Origin: Bolinopsis microptera
Taxonomy: Eukaryota > Ctenophora > Tentaculata > Lobata > Bolinopsidae
Direction of reading: 5' to 3'
DNA length: 64,000 bases
Assembly (NCBI RefSeq): GCF_026151205.1
Contig: NC_087080.1
Span: 16,653,337-16,717,336, forward strand
Of this stretch, positions 41,896 to 55,112 are shown piece after piece. Every line of letters starts with the position of its first letter. Position 1 is the first letter of the stretch. The notes under the pieces are model-generated. The model did no database searches, was not told where the DNA came from, and worked only from the letters and a program-made list of their open reading frames with translations. The position numbers and the translations under genes are program-made.

Positions 41896-42215
41896 AATAC
41901 TATATATAAAGCGAGACGATATAATTATATATGGAAGGTTCCGTGCCATTTTACTGACACCATGGCAGCGACTTTAACGCGACTTTCCGCAAAAACCGTA
42001 AAAGATATAATACTGAAACTTTTTTTGACTGGGTCAAATGCTTTAATGGCCTTCAAATCAGCATAAAAAAATAAAAAATTGGCCAAGGAATACGAATTTT
42101 AGTGCCCAAAATTTGGACTCCCAAGTGGTGTCAAAAACGCGAATTAAATAGGTAATAATTATTTTAGTCTTTTGAGTCTTTTGAGTCTTTAGGGCTAGAC
42201 GGGTTCCTGCTAATA
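41896..42215. repeat. Dispersed repeat copy B (pair with 36903-37195)
   Basis: It has the same ends and interior blocks as copy A, plus about 30 extra bases after GACGATATAATTATATATGG. Confidence 0.8.
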
Positions 42216-42321
42216 TATATAGTTCATCGGATTTAGTTGGTAATTTAGCGCAGATAAAACAACCGATCAAAGTTCTATATTGGATTTATAAATATTATAA
42301 TTATAACTGTTACTGTTAAGG

Positions 42322-42878
42322 ATATCAAGAATCGAATATTCCTTGGTAATGTTGCCTTTAGTAAATTTCAGAAAGTTTGGATGAAGAGCAAGATTTCAGT
42401 CCAAAGGAAGATCAAAATCTACGAGGCACAAGTAGTCTCTATTCTACTCTACAACTGCAACTCCTGGGCTGCACCACTAGCTTCGTTGAATGAACTTGAT
42501 ATTGCTCATCGCAAACACCTCCGAAGAATCCTCAACATCAGATGGCCTACTGGGGTTATTTCTAATGAGGCACTCTATGCTCGTTGTTATGTCACTCCCT
42601 TGTCTGTGAGAGTCTCTAAGTTTCGATGGAGAATGTTAGGACATATCTTAAGAGGACAGGAAGACTCACCAGCATACACCTCTATGTTATTTGCTATAAA
42701 TTCTGATATTTTTATGGAAGGGAGACGGGGTAGACCATGTTTAAACTTATTAGATGTTATTAGAAAAGACTTGACTAGTAGAAATCTTGATATTAGACTT
42801 AAGAATTTGACTGATTTCGAAGACCTTAGATTTTTAGCTTTAGATAGGGAGGAGTGGAAGAAGTTAGAAGATGGTTGA
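42322..42878 (+). pseudogene. LINE reverse-transcriptase C-terminal fragment
   Basis: The open frame reads DIKNRIFLGNVAFSKFQKVW, then KIKIYEAQVVSILLYNCNSW, HRKHLRRILNIRWPTGV, FRWRMLGHILRGQ and EGRRGRPCLNLLD. These are the thumb and C-terminal blocks of ORF2 in non-LTR retrotransposons (LYGCETW, RLRRxxxIRW, LGHxxR, GRRxRGRP). It is 5'-truncated as usual: the polymerase core and endonuclease are missing, although the remaining frame is open to a TGA. Confidence 0.85.
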
Positions 42879-44350
42879 TGTTTTTGTTTTCTTTTTTATG
42901 CGTTTTGATATCTATAAGGTGCCTAGGATGCTCTTTTAAGGAGATATTTCGTACTTTGAAAGATTTACTACTACTACTATAATTATAATTCCTGTATCAA
43001 TACTCTCAACCAACCTTGATCAGTAAGTGTAACATATTGACATGCTGGTAATATAAGGCTCCATGATACCAATTATTAATATTCATTAAATAGATAATTT
43101 TTCATCCAATTTAACTTTGATACATCTGAACATTAAACAAGGCAGCGTTGTGTTTAAGGTGGTTATACAGTAACGAAAAAGCGGAGGCGTTAGTACAAAT
43201 AAAGCAAGAAGCAAAAACAGTGGGCAGAAGAGACGGCGTCTAGTCGTTTAAGTTTACTATAACAGAGCTAGTGTCACGTACTTTAATGTGAAATGAATAG
43301 GTTTGATGATAGTCATAATCTATACTGATTAAAGTAGAGCTAAAAGTGTCAAGCGATAAAATTAGTAATTTATCGTCAGGCTTGTTATCTGTACCGAGAG
43401 GGCAGTTAAAATTGTCTGTCGCGCTCAAATTACATATATTCAAATACTTTCTCACTTTCTTTTAAACCTTATACATGAAAATATCGGCTTGGTCAAAATC
43501 TAAACGATGTGACCAAAATAAGTTCATGACTTATTTACCACAACATTAAATTCAAATGAAAAATGTAACTCCCAGGATTTAGAAAGGACCTAGGAACCAC
43601 AGCACCAGACATATAGTTACAGTTGTCTAAACTTGTTGACACGAGCACCATTAGTAAATTCTTCTAACTCTGAGTTATAAATTGTTATATCTGTGGACAC
43701 GTATACTCGCGACACTATAATTAAATTTAATACTGGAATATCCTAGACTACTCGTCTAACCCTGCCATTCAACACGTGGAGATAGTCTCACTTTTATTAA
43801 AGCACTAAAGTGCTATCGGAAATTATTTGAAGAAGTTCCCAAAGTTGTGCCAGCTTTTGGCCCATGTTTATTTCATGTTCACACTCGTCACAAAACTTCG
43901 TTGTAAGGTGTGAACTTTAGTTCTTTCTTCAAATTTGGAAAGGCTTATAAGCGGAAGCTTGAGGCTTTTTTAAAGACTGATAGAGGTCACCAATTAGTTC
44001 TTGTGAAATTTGGAAAACGGTTTTATAGGTTTTATCATATCTTATATAATTATAAGCGTTTATAATAATATTACTTGTTTATAGTAACCTACTCTTATCT
44101 GGAGTCGTGGAGAGCAAATGCAAAATGATTTTGTTTTCTATAATTTCCACGACAACCGATTACTTTTAATTCACTATCAATATCAAAAACAAAAAGGATT
44201 GATTTCGTGATTTTGATTAAACTTGAAGTTAAAGAGCTGAGCTTTCCCGCCCGTTTTTGTTATTTTGCATGCATTGAAATAAATGATAAAGTTTTCGCAC
44301 GACTAGCCCAACATTCCCAATGTGTGGCGTATAGTTTATATTTAGTAAAA

Positions 44351-44403
44351 TTTTAATTATAATACGCTTTTAATTTTAGCGTGAAAGCGTATTATAATTA
44401 AAA
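44351..44403. repeat. Perfect 20-bp hairpin
   Basis: TTTTAATTATAATACGCTTT, a 13-base loop, then AAAGCGTATTATAATTAAAA. Confidence 0.95.
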
Positions 44404-44707
44404 AGCAGCCTTCTGGCTCTGCAAGTCTTAAATCTAAAGTCGTAATTGTGATAGGATTAGGGCTATCAATTTTTAGCGGAAGGGAAAGTTTTGATCGACC
44501 TCCAAAATATGCACACCCTAATTTAACCAACAAGATGCTGGCACGTATTTTAAGTTCGATTGTTAATGTTAAATGAATAGGTTTGATGATAGTGTTATTT
44601 AAAAAAGTAGAGCTAAACCTTTTTTATAAATCGATTGTCAAATTCGGGTCGAGTTAAACTTCAAACCAAGCAAGGAAACATCCATTATAGTTATACGGTT
44701 AGCTTGG

Positions 44708-44826
44708 AGTTGGAGGACTTCGCCGCTTCGACGCGCCGCGCAAACTAGCATTCTTGATCTTGCTGACAAGATCGTTGATCTGCTTGATCGCAGAGCAACA
44801 ATCTGGAAGGGTTGACATCGTCAATC
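44708..44826. repeat. Dispersed repeat copy (pair with 27093-27211)
   Basis: See the 27093-27211 entry. Same block order, with the small insertions differing. Confidence 0.8.
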
Positions 44827-46085
44827 AAACGGTTAGCCTATGACTATTACTATGATATATGTATTACATATTGACATTGTATTATTAATAGAGTCAAAAC
44901 CTCTAAAAACTATCCTCGCACGGTATTATTCAGTATTCACCGCAGTAGAGATTATTGGAAATGCAAATGATATAAACGAGCCGAACTGAATTACCGAAAA
45001 CAAATGGCAGCTGTGAAGGAGGTTGTATTTGTAGTGGGACTCTGTTCACGCCCAGATGAGCGGTCTGGTGATGTGCGCGGCGGGACTGATTACTATCTTA
45101 TCTTTAGCTGCCCACGTGCGCGCGCAACTGTTTAACTGTAAAGTTACAGGATACTCCACGTTATTACTCCTAGTAGCTAATAACATGTATAAGATAAAGA
45201 GCTCCAGCCCCTGGAAATAGAGAGCCCCAGCCCCTGGAATCAGGCTTTTAGAAGTGCATGTGTCCGGTCTGTATTTCACTTAATTGAGATAGACTCCGTA
45301 ATTATAATTACACGTGCCGATCCTCTTATTCAGAAACAAATGCTGGATTCGGAAATGTTAAGAAGAAGTGCGTGCACACGTGCACAAAAACTAGAAGGTA
45401 AAACACAAAATATAGAGCACGTGCAATTCTGTGGTATTTCTGGCTAGTTTAGTGATGAAACTGGAGTAGTTTGTGTTATATTACTATATTAATATAGTGT
45501 GGCCACGTTACAGGTAGACTAAGAATTGGTATGTCTGTCGACTGTCTGTGGAAGTTTCGGCCGGGTTGTAAGGTGCTTGAGCTCCTGTAAAGAAATAAGA
45601 GGGGCATCAACAATTAGTATTAGGATCAATTTAATCCTCCTTTCAGTGGCACATGTTGCCCACTTCCATCGTAAGCCGCCGTAAGAAACACTTTTATAGT
45701 TATATCGAGCGTGCTAAATCATTCTACAGTGTAGATATAGGAGTATACACTCGATCTTTGAGATTTTTCTAAAGTTGAAACCAACTCGGATCATATTTGC
45801 ATACGCTGATTCCGAATCACCCCATCATGACATATGGTAAAATGCTCCCCTAGCGAAATATCGGCGAAAAACTGTCTCGATTGCGTGATATGTCCATGTT
45901 ATAAGGAAGTTGGTATAATTTCTCGCTAGGGTTAAAGTTTCAGCATATGCCTAGGTTAGGGATTGGGGTCAGATTAGAGGGTTAGGGTTTCGAATAGTCA
46001 TTCAGGGCCACCTAGAGAACGTGTTAAAAATGTCACGTGACAGTCGAGTGTAGAGTGATTAATCACCATACCTCTTGTTGCAATG

Positions 46086-46122
46086 TATGAAAGTAAGATG
46101 AGTATCCTACTTTCATACATTT
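46086..46122. repeat. 13-bp hairpin
   Basis: ATGTATGAAAGTA, short loop, TACTTTCATACAT. Confidence 0.85.
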
Positions 46123-47235
46123 CATTCAGTCCTAAAATGAACAAGAGATAAACTTTTCGTAAGTTAATTAAACGCATTTATAATTATATATAATTAAACA
46201 ATCATCGTCTTATAAATAAACATGGTCTGGTGTTTCGTAATAAAAGTAAAACCCATTTATTTTGGCAATCTTTGGAACGTTTTTTTAGAAAAAACGTTGC
46301 CAGCCAGCAGTAATTTTAGACGACTAAATTTGAGCTATTAATGCAATCATCATATTCGAAACTAATTTCATTTAATGGTTAAAAAATCACTCAAAATAAT
46401 TCTTCAGTAACACCTTGTAACTAGTGATCTTAGAAATCTAATTAAATTGTGTGCGAACAAATTTCACCTTAAAAGATAATTTGAGTAATGTTAAACAGCT
46501 TTTGACTTGATATTCTAAGTTTGTGATATCGCCGGGGAATGTATAAAGCTGTGGTTTATAAAAACCGATTAAAAAGTAAAAATAGAAAAACTTCGCTCAA
46601 GTTATAAAGTTTTTGTACAGTTCTTCTAATAAAAAATTATATAACAAAATAGTCCTGATATGAGTCATTGGTTTGTAAGCTCATTTATCAATATCAAATA
46701 GTCCGGAGTCATTAGTTTGTAAGCTGATTTATTAGTTATCAGTGCCAAAGTAACGTTCCCCAAAATGTAACGCGCAATCCTCGTTAACCTCCGTCGTCAG
46801 AATTCTCACCTGGAAATTAATTGAATGAGGTTTAGCATTTTTAGTGAACAACATTGTCTTAGCTAGCTTTAAAAGTTGATGTTCCATGCAATCTACATTT
46901 TAGTTCAATTTCGATTACATTTTCAGCCACTGTAGATAATATTTTACCGTGGGGAATTCGGCGAAGACATGTCTTAAGGAATCTGGAGTAACGAAAAGAG
47001 TGCATATAATTATCCGGTCTTCTTTTACATTATTCTTCTTCAATTCCTTGATGCTCTGGTGAATGGTTCCGCCCGTATCTGAGGAGCAATAGAAATGATG
47101 CTAAATTAAGCAATATTTAATTGTTCTGTTGAATATCATAGCCTCCACAAATCATGTTTTTACCTCATTGTAGATATTTTGGTCTTGTGTAAATGTAATT
47201 GATGTAAAATATATTTGTATTTTGAAATAAAATTT

Positions 47236-47875
47236 GGGGGGGGGGGGGGGGGGGGCCAACCATATTAAAGTATATTAAAATGTAGGATTTTTTCCAATTT
47301 TGACCCGGGGATATACTTTAATATACTTTAATATACTTTAATATACTTTAATATACTTTAATATACTTTAATGTACTTTAATATACTTTAATATACCTAC
47401 ATTTTCTCCATTAAAATTTTGAATCCATGTTACTTACCATATACTTGACCAATTTATGAGCCAAAATATATGAATTATGAGTTCAGAGGACTAGCAACTG
47501 GCTTATCTTCTAATCTACTAATTGTAGGTATATTAAAGTATATTAAAATGTAGGTTTTTTTTCCAATTTCGACCCGGGATATACTTTAATATACTTTAAT
47601 ATACTTTAATATACCTACATTATAAAAAATTATGTGAAAAATTTTGTTTTATTTAATGTATAGATTAGATTTACCTTTCATGTAAGGTTAGTCTTGTTCA
47701 AAGATATTGATACTTGACTAATTTATGAGCCAAAATATATGAAGTATGAGTTCAGGGGACCAGTAATTGGCTTATCTTCTAATCTACTAATTGTAGGTAT
47801 ATTAAAGTATATTAAAATGTAGGATTTTTTCCGATTTTGACCCGGGGATATACTTTAATATACTTTAATATGGTT

Positions 47876-47916
<41 letters not shown>
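47236..47916. mobile_element. Element with poly-G/CCAACCATATTAAAG termini
   Basis: The left end is a G-run of about 20 then CCAACCATATTAAAGTATAT. The right end is the inverse, ATACTTTAATATGGTTGG then a C-run of nearly 40. AAATTT flanks both sides. The interior is largely tandem ATACTTTAAT plus a duplicated segment containing TTATGAGCCAAAATATATGA (47455 and 47726). No coding capacity. The architecture parallels 11564-12896. Confidence 0.85.
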
Positions 47917-47918
<2 letters not shown>

Positions 47919-47922
47919 ATTT

Positions 47923-49179
47923 ATTAGCTTTTAATTTGAGATGCGTTCTTGTCTCATATAACATTTTACTTTTAGAATCAAATTCATAGTCTAAACTGTC
48001 AGTTATTGTAAAATTGAGTTTTCCAGCGGTATTTAAAAGTTGAACATTATAAGCTTGCGCTCACAATACTACACAGGTGTTTATTAGTTTGATTCCTGGT
48101 GAAGCTACGTAAAGTATCAAATTACCGCATACACCAGTTTAATAAAGTATAACCTCGCTCCAGTTCCCAGCCGCAAACTCCGCGTAGTTATCTTTACTGG
48201 TGTAATCCAGACGGGAATTAATTGAATTCATCTAGCCTAGTTAACAGTATAGCCTAGTTAAGCAGTATGTTGGATTGGATATTTATGCGTGATTATGAGG
48301 ATTTAAACTGAGACAAACTCTCGTAATAGTTATTCCGGTTGAGTAGATATCTGCTCCGCCAAATTACATATTGATATAATAAAGTTCCAGCTAAAAGGGG
48401 AAGATATAATGTAGAGGTATTATTATCAGCTCCTGGCGGGGGATATTACCAGTATAACCGCTGGTAGTGCAATTACTACTATAGTATTATATACTATAGC
48501 TACTACTAGTGATAGTAGTTTATTACAGGTAGTAATCATGTATCTGCTAACTAGTGAGCTAGTGGCTACCCTCTATCTTTACAGACTTCCTTTCCATTGA
48601 TTAAAATATCACCGGTATTAAGATATGTAATTACATCCCGGCATCTCCCGGGGATGGTTGTAGATTACGTAATAAAAATGTTCGTTTTTTATCCTCTAGA
48701 TAAATCTTTAAATAAAATTTCACTCTGATAATATAATAATAATATTTAAGAACCGATCTGATATCCGACTGAATACAGTATCTGTCTTCAATACATTTAA
48801 CTTACAAAATTTGAAGTTGAAGCGGTGGGGGAGGGGAGAATGAGTCAGGCCTTGATTACATAATATTGCTGTCAGGTGGTGGTCCATAATATTTAACAAT
48901 TGTAGGAGGAGGAAGATGGAAAAGAGGCACCGATAAAAATACTCATGACCCATGAGTAACCAAGTATTTTTATTATTTTATTTTATTTTATTTCATTATT
49001 TTATTATTTTATTATTTTTCTTCGTTGTAGTTGTCATCCGCCTACACATTGTCCAACTTATATTGCAGTACCTTTTTCCATTAGTTGTATGTCAAAATAA
49101 TGTCATTGTAATTTGGCATGGCTGAAATGTAACGCTTGATTTATATATATAATAATTAATTTAATTTTCAAATTTTAAT
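47923..49179. other. Non-coding interval
   Basis: No gene seen. An imperfect palindrome of TACTACTATAG / CTATAGTA motifs lies around 48473-48520, and a TTTTATTATTT low-complexity stretch at about 48966-49018. Confidence 0.5.
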
Positions 49180-49566
49180 GGGGCAGTTCGTTTCATCTAC
49201 AACATAGAAGACAGAACCACGGACTTGGTTCCCTTCTATAAGAAGTCCCACATACTCCCTATAGACCAACGAATCTTCTTTAAAGTTTGTCTATTAACCC
49301 ACAAATCAGTTCACGGTACTGTACCTGGTTACCACAAAGCTTTACTGGATGTGGACGTAGTGGATATAGACGTTTCAAACACCATGACTAGGTCGAAGAA
49401 ACCGGAAGACCATCGCATGCTCAAGATACCAAAGAATAAAAAGTCCAAAGTTGACGACAGACATTTCTCAAGCCATGCACCGGTTGTATGGAACTCTCTT
49501 CTACTGATGTTGAGAAGTATGACAGATACTAATTATACTAATTATTCATTACGCCTACCTTTCTAG
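49180..49566 (+). pseudogene. CR1/L2-type LINE C-terminal fragment
   Basis: The frame reads NGAVRFIYN, then HILPIDQRIFFKVCLLTHKS, VPGYHKALL, DRHFSSHAPVVWNSLL and ends YSLRLPF. These match the ORF2 tail of CR1/L2 elements (LPIxxRIxFKxxxLxxKxxxGxxPxY; R.FS..AP..WNSLP). It is 5'-truncated. The polyadenylation-like AATAAA at about 49660 may mark its 3' end. Confidence 0.85.
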
Positions 49567-51663
49567 GATCAGTTTCTTTTGTGATTAATATGTCACTGCA
49601 GTACTAACCTTTATTTTACCTACATTCTATTGTATCTGCTGCTACTTGTGTGGTTTACAATAAAAGATGTTTTAATTTTGCAGTATGCCTTTAATGAGTG
49701 ATACTTTTGTTCACATATACACATTTGCTCACATCACTCACAGTCATTTGCTCTGACATGGTTAACCACCTTGTGTTGTTGGGTATATGAGCCGTATGAG
49801 CGGGATATAAATACCTCATTTCATCAGGATCAAATAGCAGAAATAGAATTTACCGTAGTAAAAACATCTTCACACCGTAAACTGTACAAACAACTACAAA
49901 AGGTTCCTCCAACATTGTCTACAGCGGGCAATATCCTTTATTTTATTCAATTCAATTTAAGTATTCATAACCAAAATACGGTCTCTAAGATCGTCCATTA
50001 ATAATTTAAGGAGGATTTTGCCGGGACAAAGCATACGCCTTAACGCCTTTATAATTTATCATTCATAGTTACGGCAAAAATAAGATACATTGGCTGGTGT
50101 GTTGTCATCACTACCTAAAATATAACCGAACATTCTCCATTTCATCTCATCTACTCATTGAATCGATTGGGGAAATTTCGTATTTCATTTTTTGTATTTC
50201 GACGTAAAATTTAGGATATTGAATACAAATTTTTCTTGAAAGAATGACTGTATCATGTTTTACAGGCTCTCGTGATTTGATTATAAGTGGCGGTTTGAAG
50301 CCTTATTATTTGTTTCCCGTTCAACATGAACAACAATAGAATGTTTTAGAATCTAAGGAGTTATTATTTAATGCGATCGTGTTACGAAAATCGAATGAGA
50401 TTATCTTGTGAAACTCGTGCGCAATGCACAATACTTTGAAAGTTTATGTTTTAAGTTGTTACGACTGCTTAGGTTTATTAGACTTTTCACTGGTGTACTC
50501 ACTTATATTAGAGTACTTATTCTTTATACCGGTTTCTTTATCTTGTCTCACGTTGCAACTTCAACTATTGTGTAGTGTACCCACCCCCCCCCCCTCAACT
50601 ATTTCTCGAATAGTTGGGGGCCGAGCCGAGCCCAGGAGGGGACACTGCACGCGTTTCAGGCCAGGCATCGTCTGGATAGCTTTATCTAGAAGTAGTAGCA
50701 GGTAGCCTACTCTAGTTCGACTACTTAAGTTCGCCACAAATCACCCCTGTCAAACTTCGGCCTTACGTGTCGAACTAGAGTTCAGGTAGCTTACTCTAGT
50801 GCAACAGAGTAGAACTTTAGTACGTGTATATATAAAATATATTATATACGAGGATATCAGGACTAATTCGATAATTTTGATCACAAGGCCGAGTGAATTT
50901 AGGAAGTGGATTTCACAATTTCTTTCGTGTTGAGGTGTTGTTGTTGGCACAAGCTTTTATCCGGGCCCAGTGACAAATAGGCAGCAGGGGGTGGGGGGGG
51001 GGGGGGGGGGCAGCAGGGGGAGCAGGGGGGCGGGGGCAGCATGTTCAGTATAACTAATTATACAAATAACATTTCACTATGATAATTATAACATTCTACC
51101 AGGACCGTTTGTAAGATGTCTTACTTGTACAATCATGCTAAGTATGGAATTAAACAGAAAGTCAGGAATATTCCAGAGTTTCATAACATTTCATGATATA
51201 ATGAAATAATCGCTGTTGGTGCTTTGTACTATGTATTGCTGCTCTCTATAGAACTCATATACTATAACATGTATATACTATACTCATATACTATAACTGT
51301 ATACTAGTATACTATAACTGATGATTTGTTCCAGTTAATTATAGTGCTCCTCGTATTACACAATATGATTATATATTTCAGCATAATTGTTTTCTACCCA
51401 GAACAGCTGTCGACATATTTACGTAGCGGCGTTTCTGTGTCAAAAATTAGTTTAGTCAGCTCAAGGACATGTTCTGTCTTGAACTCTGTATAATATTTTA
51501 CATTTTGCATTTGCACTTTGCAGCAAAATCATCCGAAATCGTTGTTCTTAACTTTTTGCATAGATCGATTTTTATAAATATTTGGACTTTACACTTTACA
51601 CGTCCGAATGCGGTTGCAATCTTTAATTCTCAATAAAATTTGATATCTGAGTTTATCTGCTAC
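49567..51663. other. Non-coding interval with G/C tracts
   Basis: No supported gene. It holds a C-run hairpin (50590-50621: CCCCTCAACTATT / AATAGTTGGGGG), an inverted pair CTCTAGTTCGAC / GTCGAACTAGAG (50713 and 50769) and a very G-rich block at 50986-51041. Confidence 0.5.
50986..51041 (+). repeat. G-rich tract with quadruplex potential
   Basis: Four or more G-runs of at least five, one near 20 long, separated by CAGCA or C. It lies about 620 bp upstream of the SLC22 start. Confidence 0.8.
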
Positions 51664-53679
51664 ATGATCAGTATGGATCCGGCGGAGGAGTACAAGCCGC
51701 TGGGGGGTGAGGAAACAGCAGAGAAAACAGAAGAAGAGGACAAACTAACAGTGGAACAGATGGTTGACAAGTTAGTTTGTTAAAATACTCAGAATAATTA
51801 TTGACTATAATTGTAGTTACAATTTATGAATATGAGAGCTCTCAAGCGAACCACATAATAACGAATGTTCTAATATATTACAGTGGGGACTGGGGATTAA
51901 TTACTATAATTACTGGAGATTAATTACTACAATTACACTTCCTTCATTTTTCATTCTAGCCGAAAATAATTATTTCATCCACAGTACAATCGGATCAAAA
52001 ACCTCCAAAGCGTCTATTGGGAAATTTATTGGACTCTTTCTTGTGGGTATAGCGGCAAGGATTACAGGCCCTTTCCTTACTTTCGCTCCCATCTTTACTG
52101 GTAATTACACTTTTAAGCTTCACAAATAACTAACTATTGAAATAAAGTTCTGAATCTCACATCCCAAACAATGCATTTTGTCTAGGGCATCAAGAAACGC
52201 CGCAGTTTAAGATTTGTAAATCAAAATTTAAAGAAGATAGTAATTCTCTAACTTACCCCAGGTTTTTTGAATTACAAAGATTGGGAATGTGTCTCTGAGA
52301 GATGTGACGAACTAGCTGCCAACTTTACAGAGGAACCCCCCTTGTTTTACAGCCGGAACACTATCTGTGACAATGCCTTGACACCTCACGTTGACTTCAG
52401 GTGGACTATAGAGAGGACAAGTTACGCTCTGGAGTGGGGACTCATCTGCTCAAATGAGGACAAGGGCTCCAATCTAAAGAGTTTCTTCTTCCTTGGGGCC
52501 TTCATTGGTCTGATTACTGGGACGGTTTTATTTGATAGGCTCGGAAGAAAGACGACCTGTCTACTAGGACTAACAATATCTTCCCTCTCCTGTATGGCTA
52601 CCTACTTTGTTAACAGCTACCAAATAATGCTGCCTCTGAGAATAATCCACGGGTTCGGAGCCTTTATAGTCGTGTCTGGAGTTGACCTGCTCTCCATTGA
52701 GTTCACTCCTTCTAACATGCGGAACCTCAGTCAGATCCTGAGCAACGCTCTCTGGAATGTGGGGTCTTTTCTGCTGGTTGGAATCTCATACAGCTTGAAG
52801 GATTGGCACCAAATATTTCTGGTGCAGGGTTGTGTGTTGGTTGCAACAGCAATACCTATCCTCATCTTCCCAGAGTCACCTAGATTTCATCTGGTTAGAG
52901 GAAGGCAGAAGGAAGCAAGAACGACGTTCAAGAAAATCTCAACGATCTTCAAGACCGATAAAATATTGGAAAGTACAGAAATTACCTACAAACACTACGA
53001 TAGCAACTACCTGGGCCAGATAAAAGACTTCAGAAGATATCCTGTAATGCTGAAGAACACCGTCGTGTTGATGATATGCTGGCTGATGATCTCAACTGTT
53101 ACCTACGGTCTCATGTTTAGCTGGGGAAAGCTAGGGGCTGATATTTACCAGAGTCTCTTCTTTGCTAATTGCGGAGGCCTAATCGCCAAGGTAACTGGGA
53201 TGAACTACTACATTATGCACTGGTTTGGCAGAAGGAAGGCTGTGATGATCAACTTTGCAGGGCTAGCCTCTGTTTTCTTCTTATCTATTCCCAGCTATGG
53301 AGTTCGTCTCTCTGATACTTGGAACTTGGATCATGTGGTGTGTTTGTTCGCCACCCTCTTTATAGCGGGGGTGTGGGCTGCAGTGGCTCTGCTTACTAAA
53401 GAGTTGTCTCCAACCTCTCACCGGGGAATGATATACTGCACCTGCTCTGCAACTGCTAGGATTGGTGCTTTCGCCGGACCCTACTTGACACTGCTCTACA
53501 ACACTTTGGACGCCAGGATAGTGCTCGCTATATTTGGAGGCTTAGCAGCCTTCGCCACTTTTGTGGGTTTCTTCAATTCTGATAGCACTCGGAAACCTAT
53601 CCCGTCAACTCCGGAGGATCTACTGCAACCCCATCCACACACTGGACACGACAAACTACAGGACGAATATGACACTTAA
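51664..53679 (+). CDS. SLC22-type organic ion transporter (MFS)
   Basis: Exons 51664-51770, 51985-52100 and 52262-53679 join in phase (2, then 1), giving 546 residues. The layout is that of SLC22: a cytosolic N-terminus, TM1, then a large extracellular loop rich in Cys (CVSERCDEL, NTICDNAL). FDRLGRKTT, the MFS signature, follows TM2. PESPRFHLVRGRQKEA follows TM6, ahead of a cytosolic loop. The second half has about six more membrane segments, and the tail is hydrophilic. These proteins carry organic cations, anions or zwitterions across the plasma membrane. The substrate cannot be read from sequence. The start is the first ATG of an in-frame exon 1; a second ATG lies three codons later. Confidence 0.88.
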
Positions 53680-53818
53680 AAATTACAATCTTCAGGATAA
53701 TTATGACATTTATTCATTTACTCGAAACCGTTTTCATTAATTAACAAAGAACAGAAAAATTGTTAAACCGGACTTTAAAAATAATGATAATGATTAAAAA
53801 AACACCTTTACTGTCAGT

Positions 53819-53873
53819 AAAATTAACATCAATATACTCAGTGAAGTTCACGGGGTATATTGATGCTAATTTT
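53819..53873. repeat. 19-bp hairpin in the SLC22 3' flank
   Basis: AAAATTAACATCAATATAC and GTATATTGATGCTAATTTT pair with one mismatch around a 17-base loop. It starts 140 bp after the stop codon, probably in the 3' UTR. Confidence 0.9.
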
Positions 53874-54234
53874 AAATTTACATACATTTTATCGTGACCG
53901 TGGCCGTCTATGCAGTAATTGTATTTGTAAGTAAAATAATTATTTAGTGCTTTAATATGATGATTTCAACTTTACAATCCTAAAGGCAACTTTAACTGTG
54001 CTCAGCTATGCTTGTTAAATAAGCTCCATTTTAATAGTTTCAACAATATCTAATCTTGTGTAAGTTTTTGACTTTTAATAGATAATAATTATTATATGTA
54101 TTTTTGAGTAAACATTGGCTGGTACTTGCTACAAATTTTAACTGATTAAATTTAGCCTTTGTTACAATTTTTACGTTTGAGTTACTAAACTATGATGATT
54201 ATATCATATGATTTTTACTTGATAGAGTGCTTAT

Positions 54235-54521
54235 CAGTGGCGTAACGAAGGGCCCTGCTGACCCCGCTGTGCAGGGGGGCGCCGTCTTAGGGGGGCGCCA
54301 AATCTTCGTTTGAATGTGGGACAATTTCGAAAACTTAACTAAAGTACTAGCAAAAATGCGCGTTTTACTCTAGATACACACTTTTTTAGAGATTTTACCG
54401 GCGTATCCTCTAAAATCACCTAATTTGTTCAATTTTAGGGAGGGGCACCAAAAGGGGAGGGGGCGCCAACAGGGGGGCGCCTTTTCGGCAGGGGGCGCCA
54501 ACAGGCAACGTTACGCCACTG
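54235..54521. mobile_element. hAT MITE, copy 1
   Basis: CAGTGGCGTAACG and CGTTACGCCACTG termini, 287 bp. The 8-bp target duplication GTGCTTAT is perfect (54227-54234, 54522-54529). The interior is rich in GGGGGGCGCC. Eight-base duplications and CAG...CTG ends fit the hAT superfamily. Confidence 0.95.
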
Positions 54522-55112
54522 GTGCTTATCTTAAAGTTAAATGTTTTTACAGGCTCTAGTGATGTAGTTTTACGAAGATTTCAAGCCTTATGTTGTGTGT
54601 TTCCCTTCGTGTCCAAAAGCATTACAATTTGTAAACTTTATCAAAGTTCGTAAAAAAAGAAGATTGCTCTGAAAACTTACTCATAAGAGGGTACATCAGT
54701 AGAACGTTTCTTTCTGCGATGTCAGGCGGCAGTCTTACGTATATCACCTGAACAAACTGCTAATAAAATATGAAGAAACGAAAGTTGGCATATTGCTAAC
54801 TTCTCGCTGACTTTTCTCTAAACTCTGATGAAAGTTGAAACAGTCGCTAGGGCTAATTAAAACTTGACACAACTTGCAGTGTGATGATTACCTTACTCGG
54901 GAATATTATAGCGGGTTAATTTATGACTGGGAAAATTAATAACCGGGAAAAATATGGCGGACTTTCTCAAAACCCGCCAAATTATCCCGGTCATGTATTT
55001 ACCGGTGGCCGACCTTTCAAGTTTTTTTTCAGAGGTCAACAAATTTTCAACCGAAATTTCTGTTTTTGTTAGGTACTTGTTAAAGAAGTTATAATTTAAA
55101 TTTACAGTTACT

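Larger units (their letters stand above)
42879..47235. other. 4.3 kb non-coding interval
   Basis: No coding exon was supported. It contains the dispersed repeat 44708-44826 and the hairpins at 44351-44403 and 46086-46122, listed separately. Confidence 0.5.
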
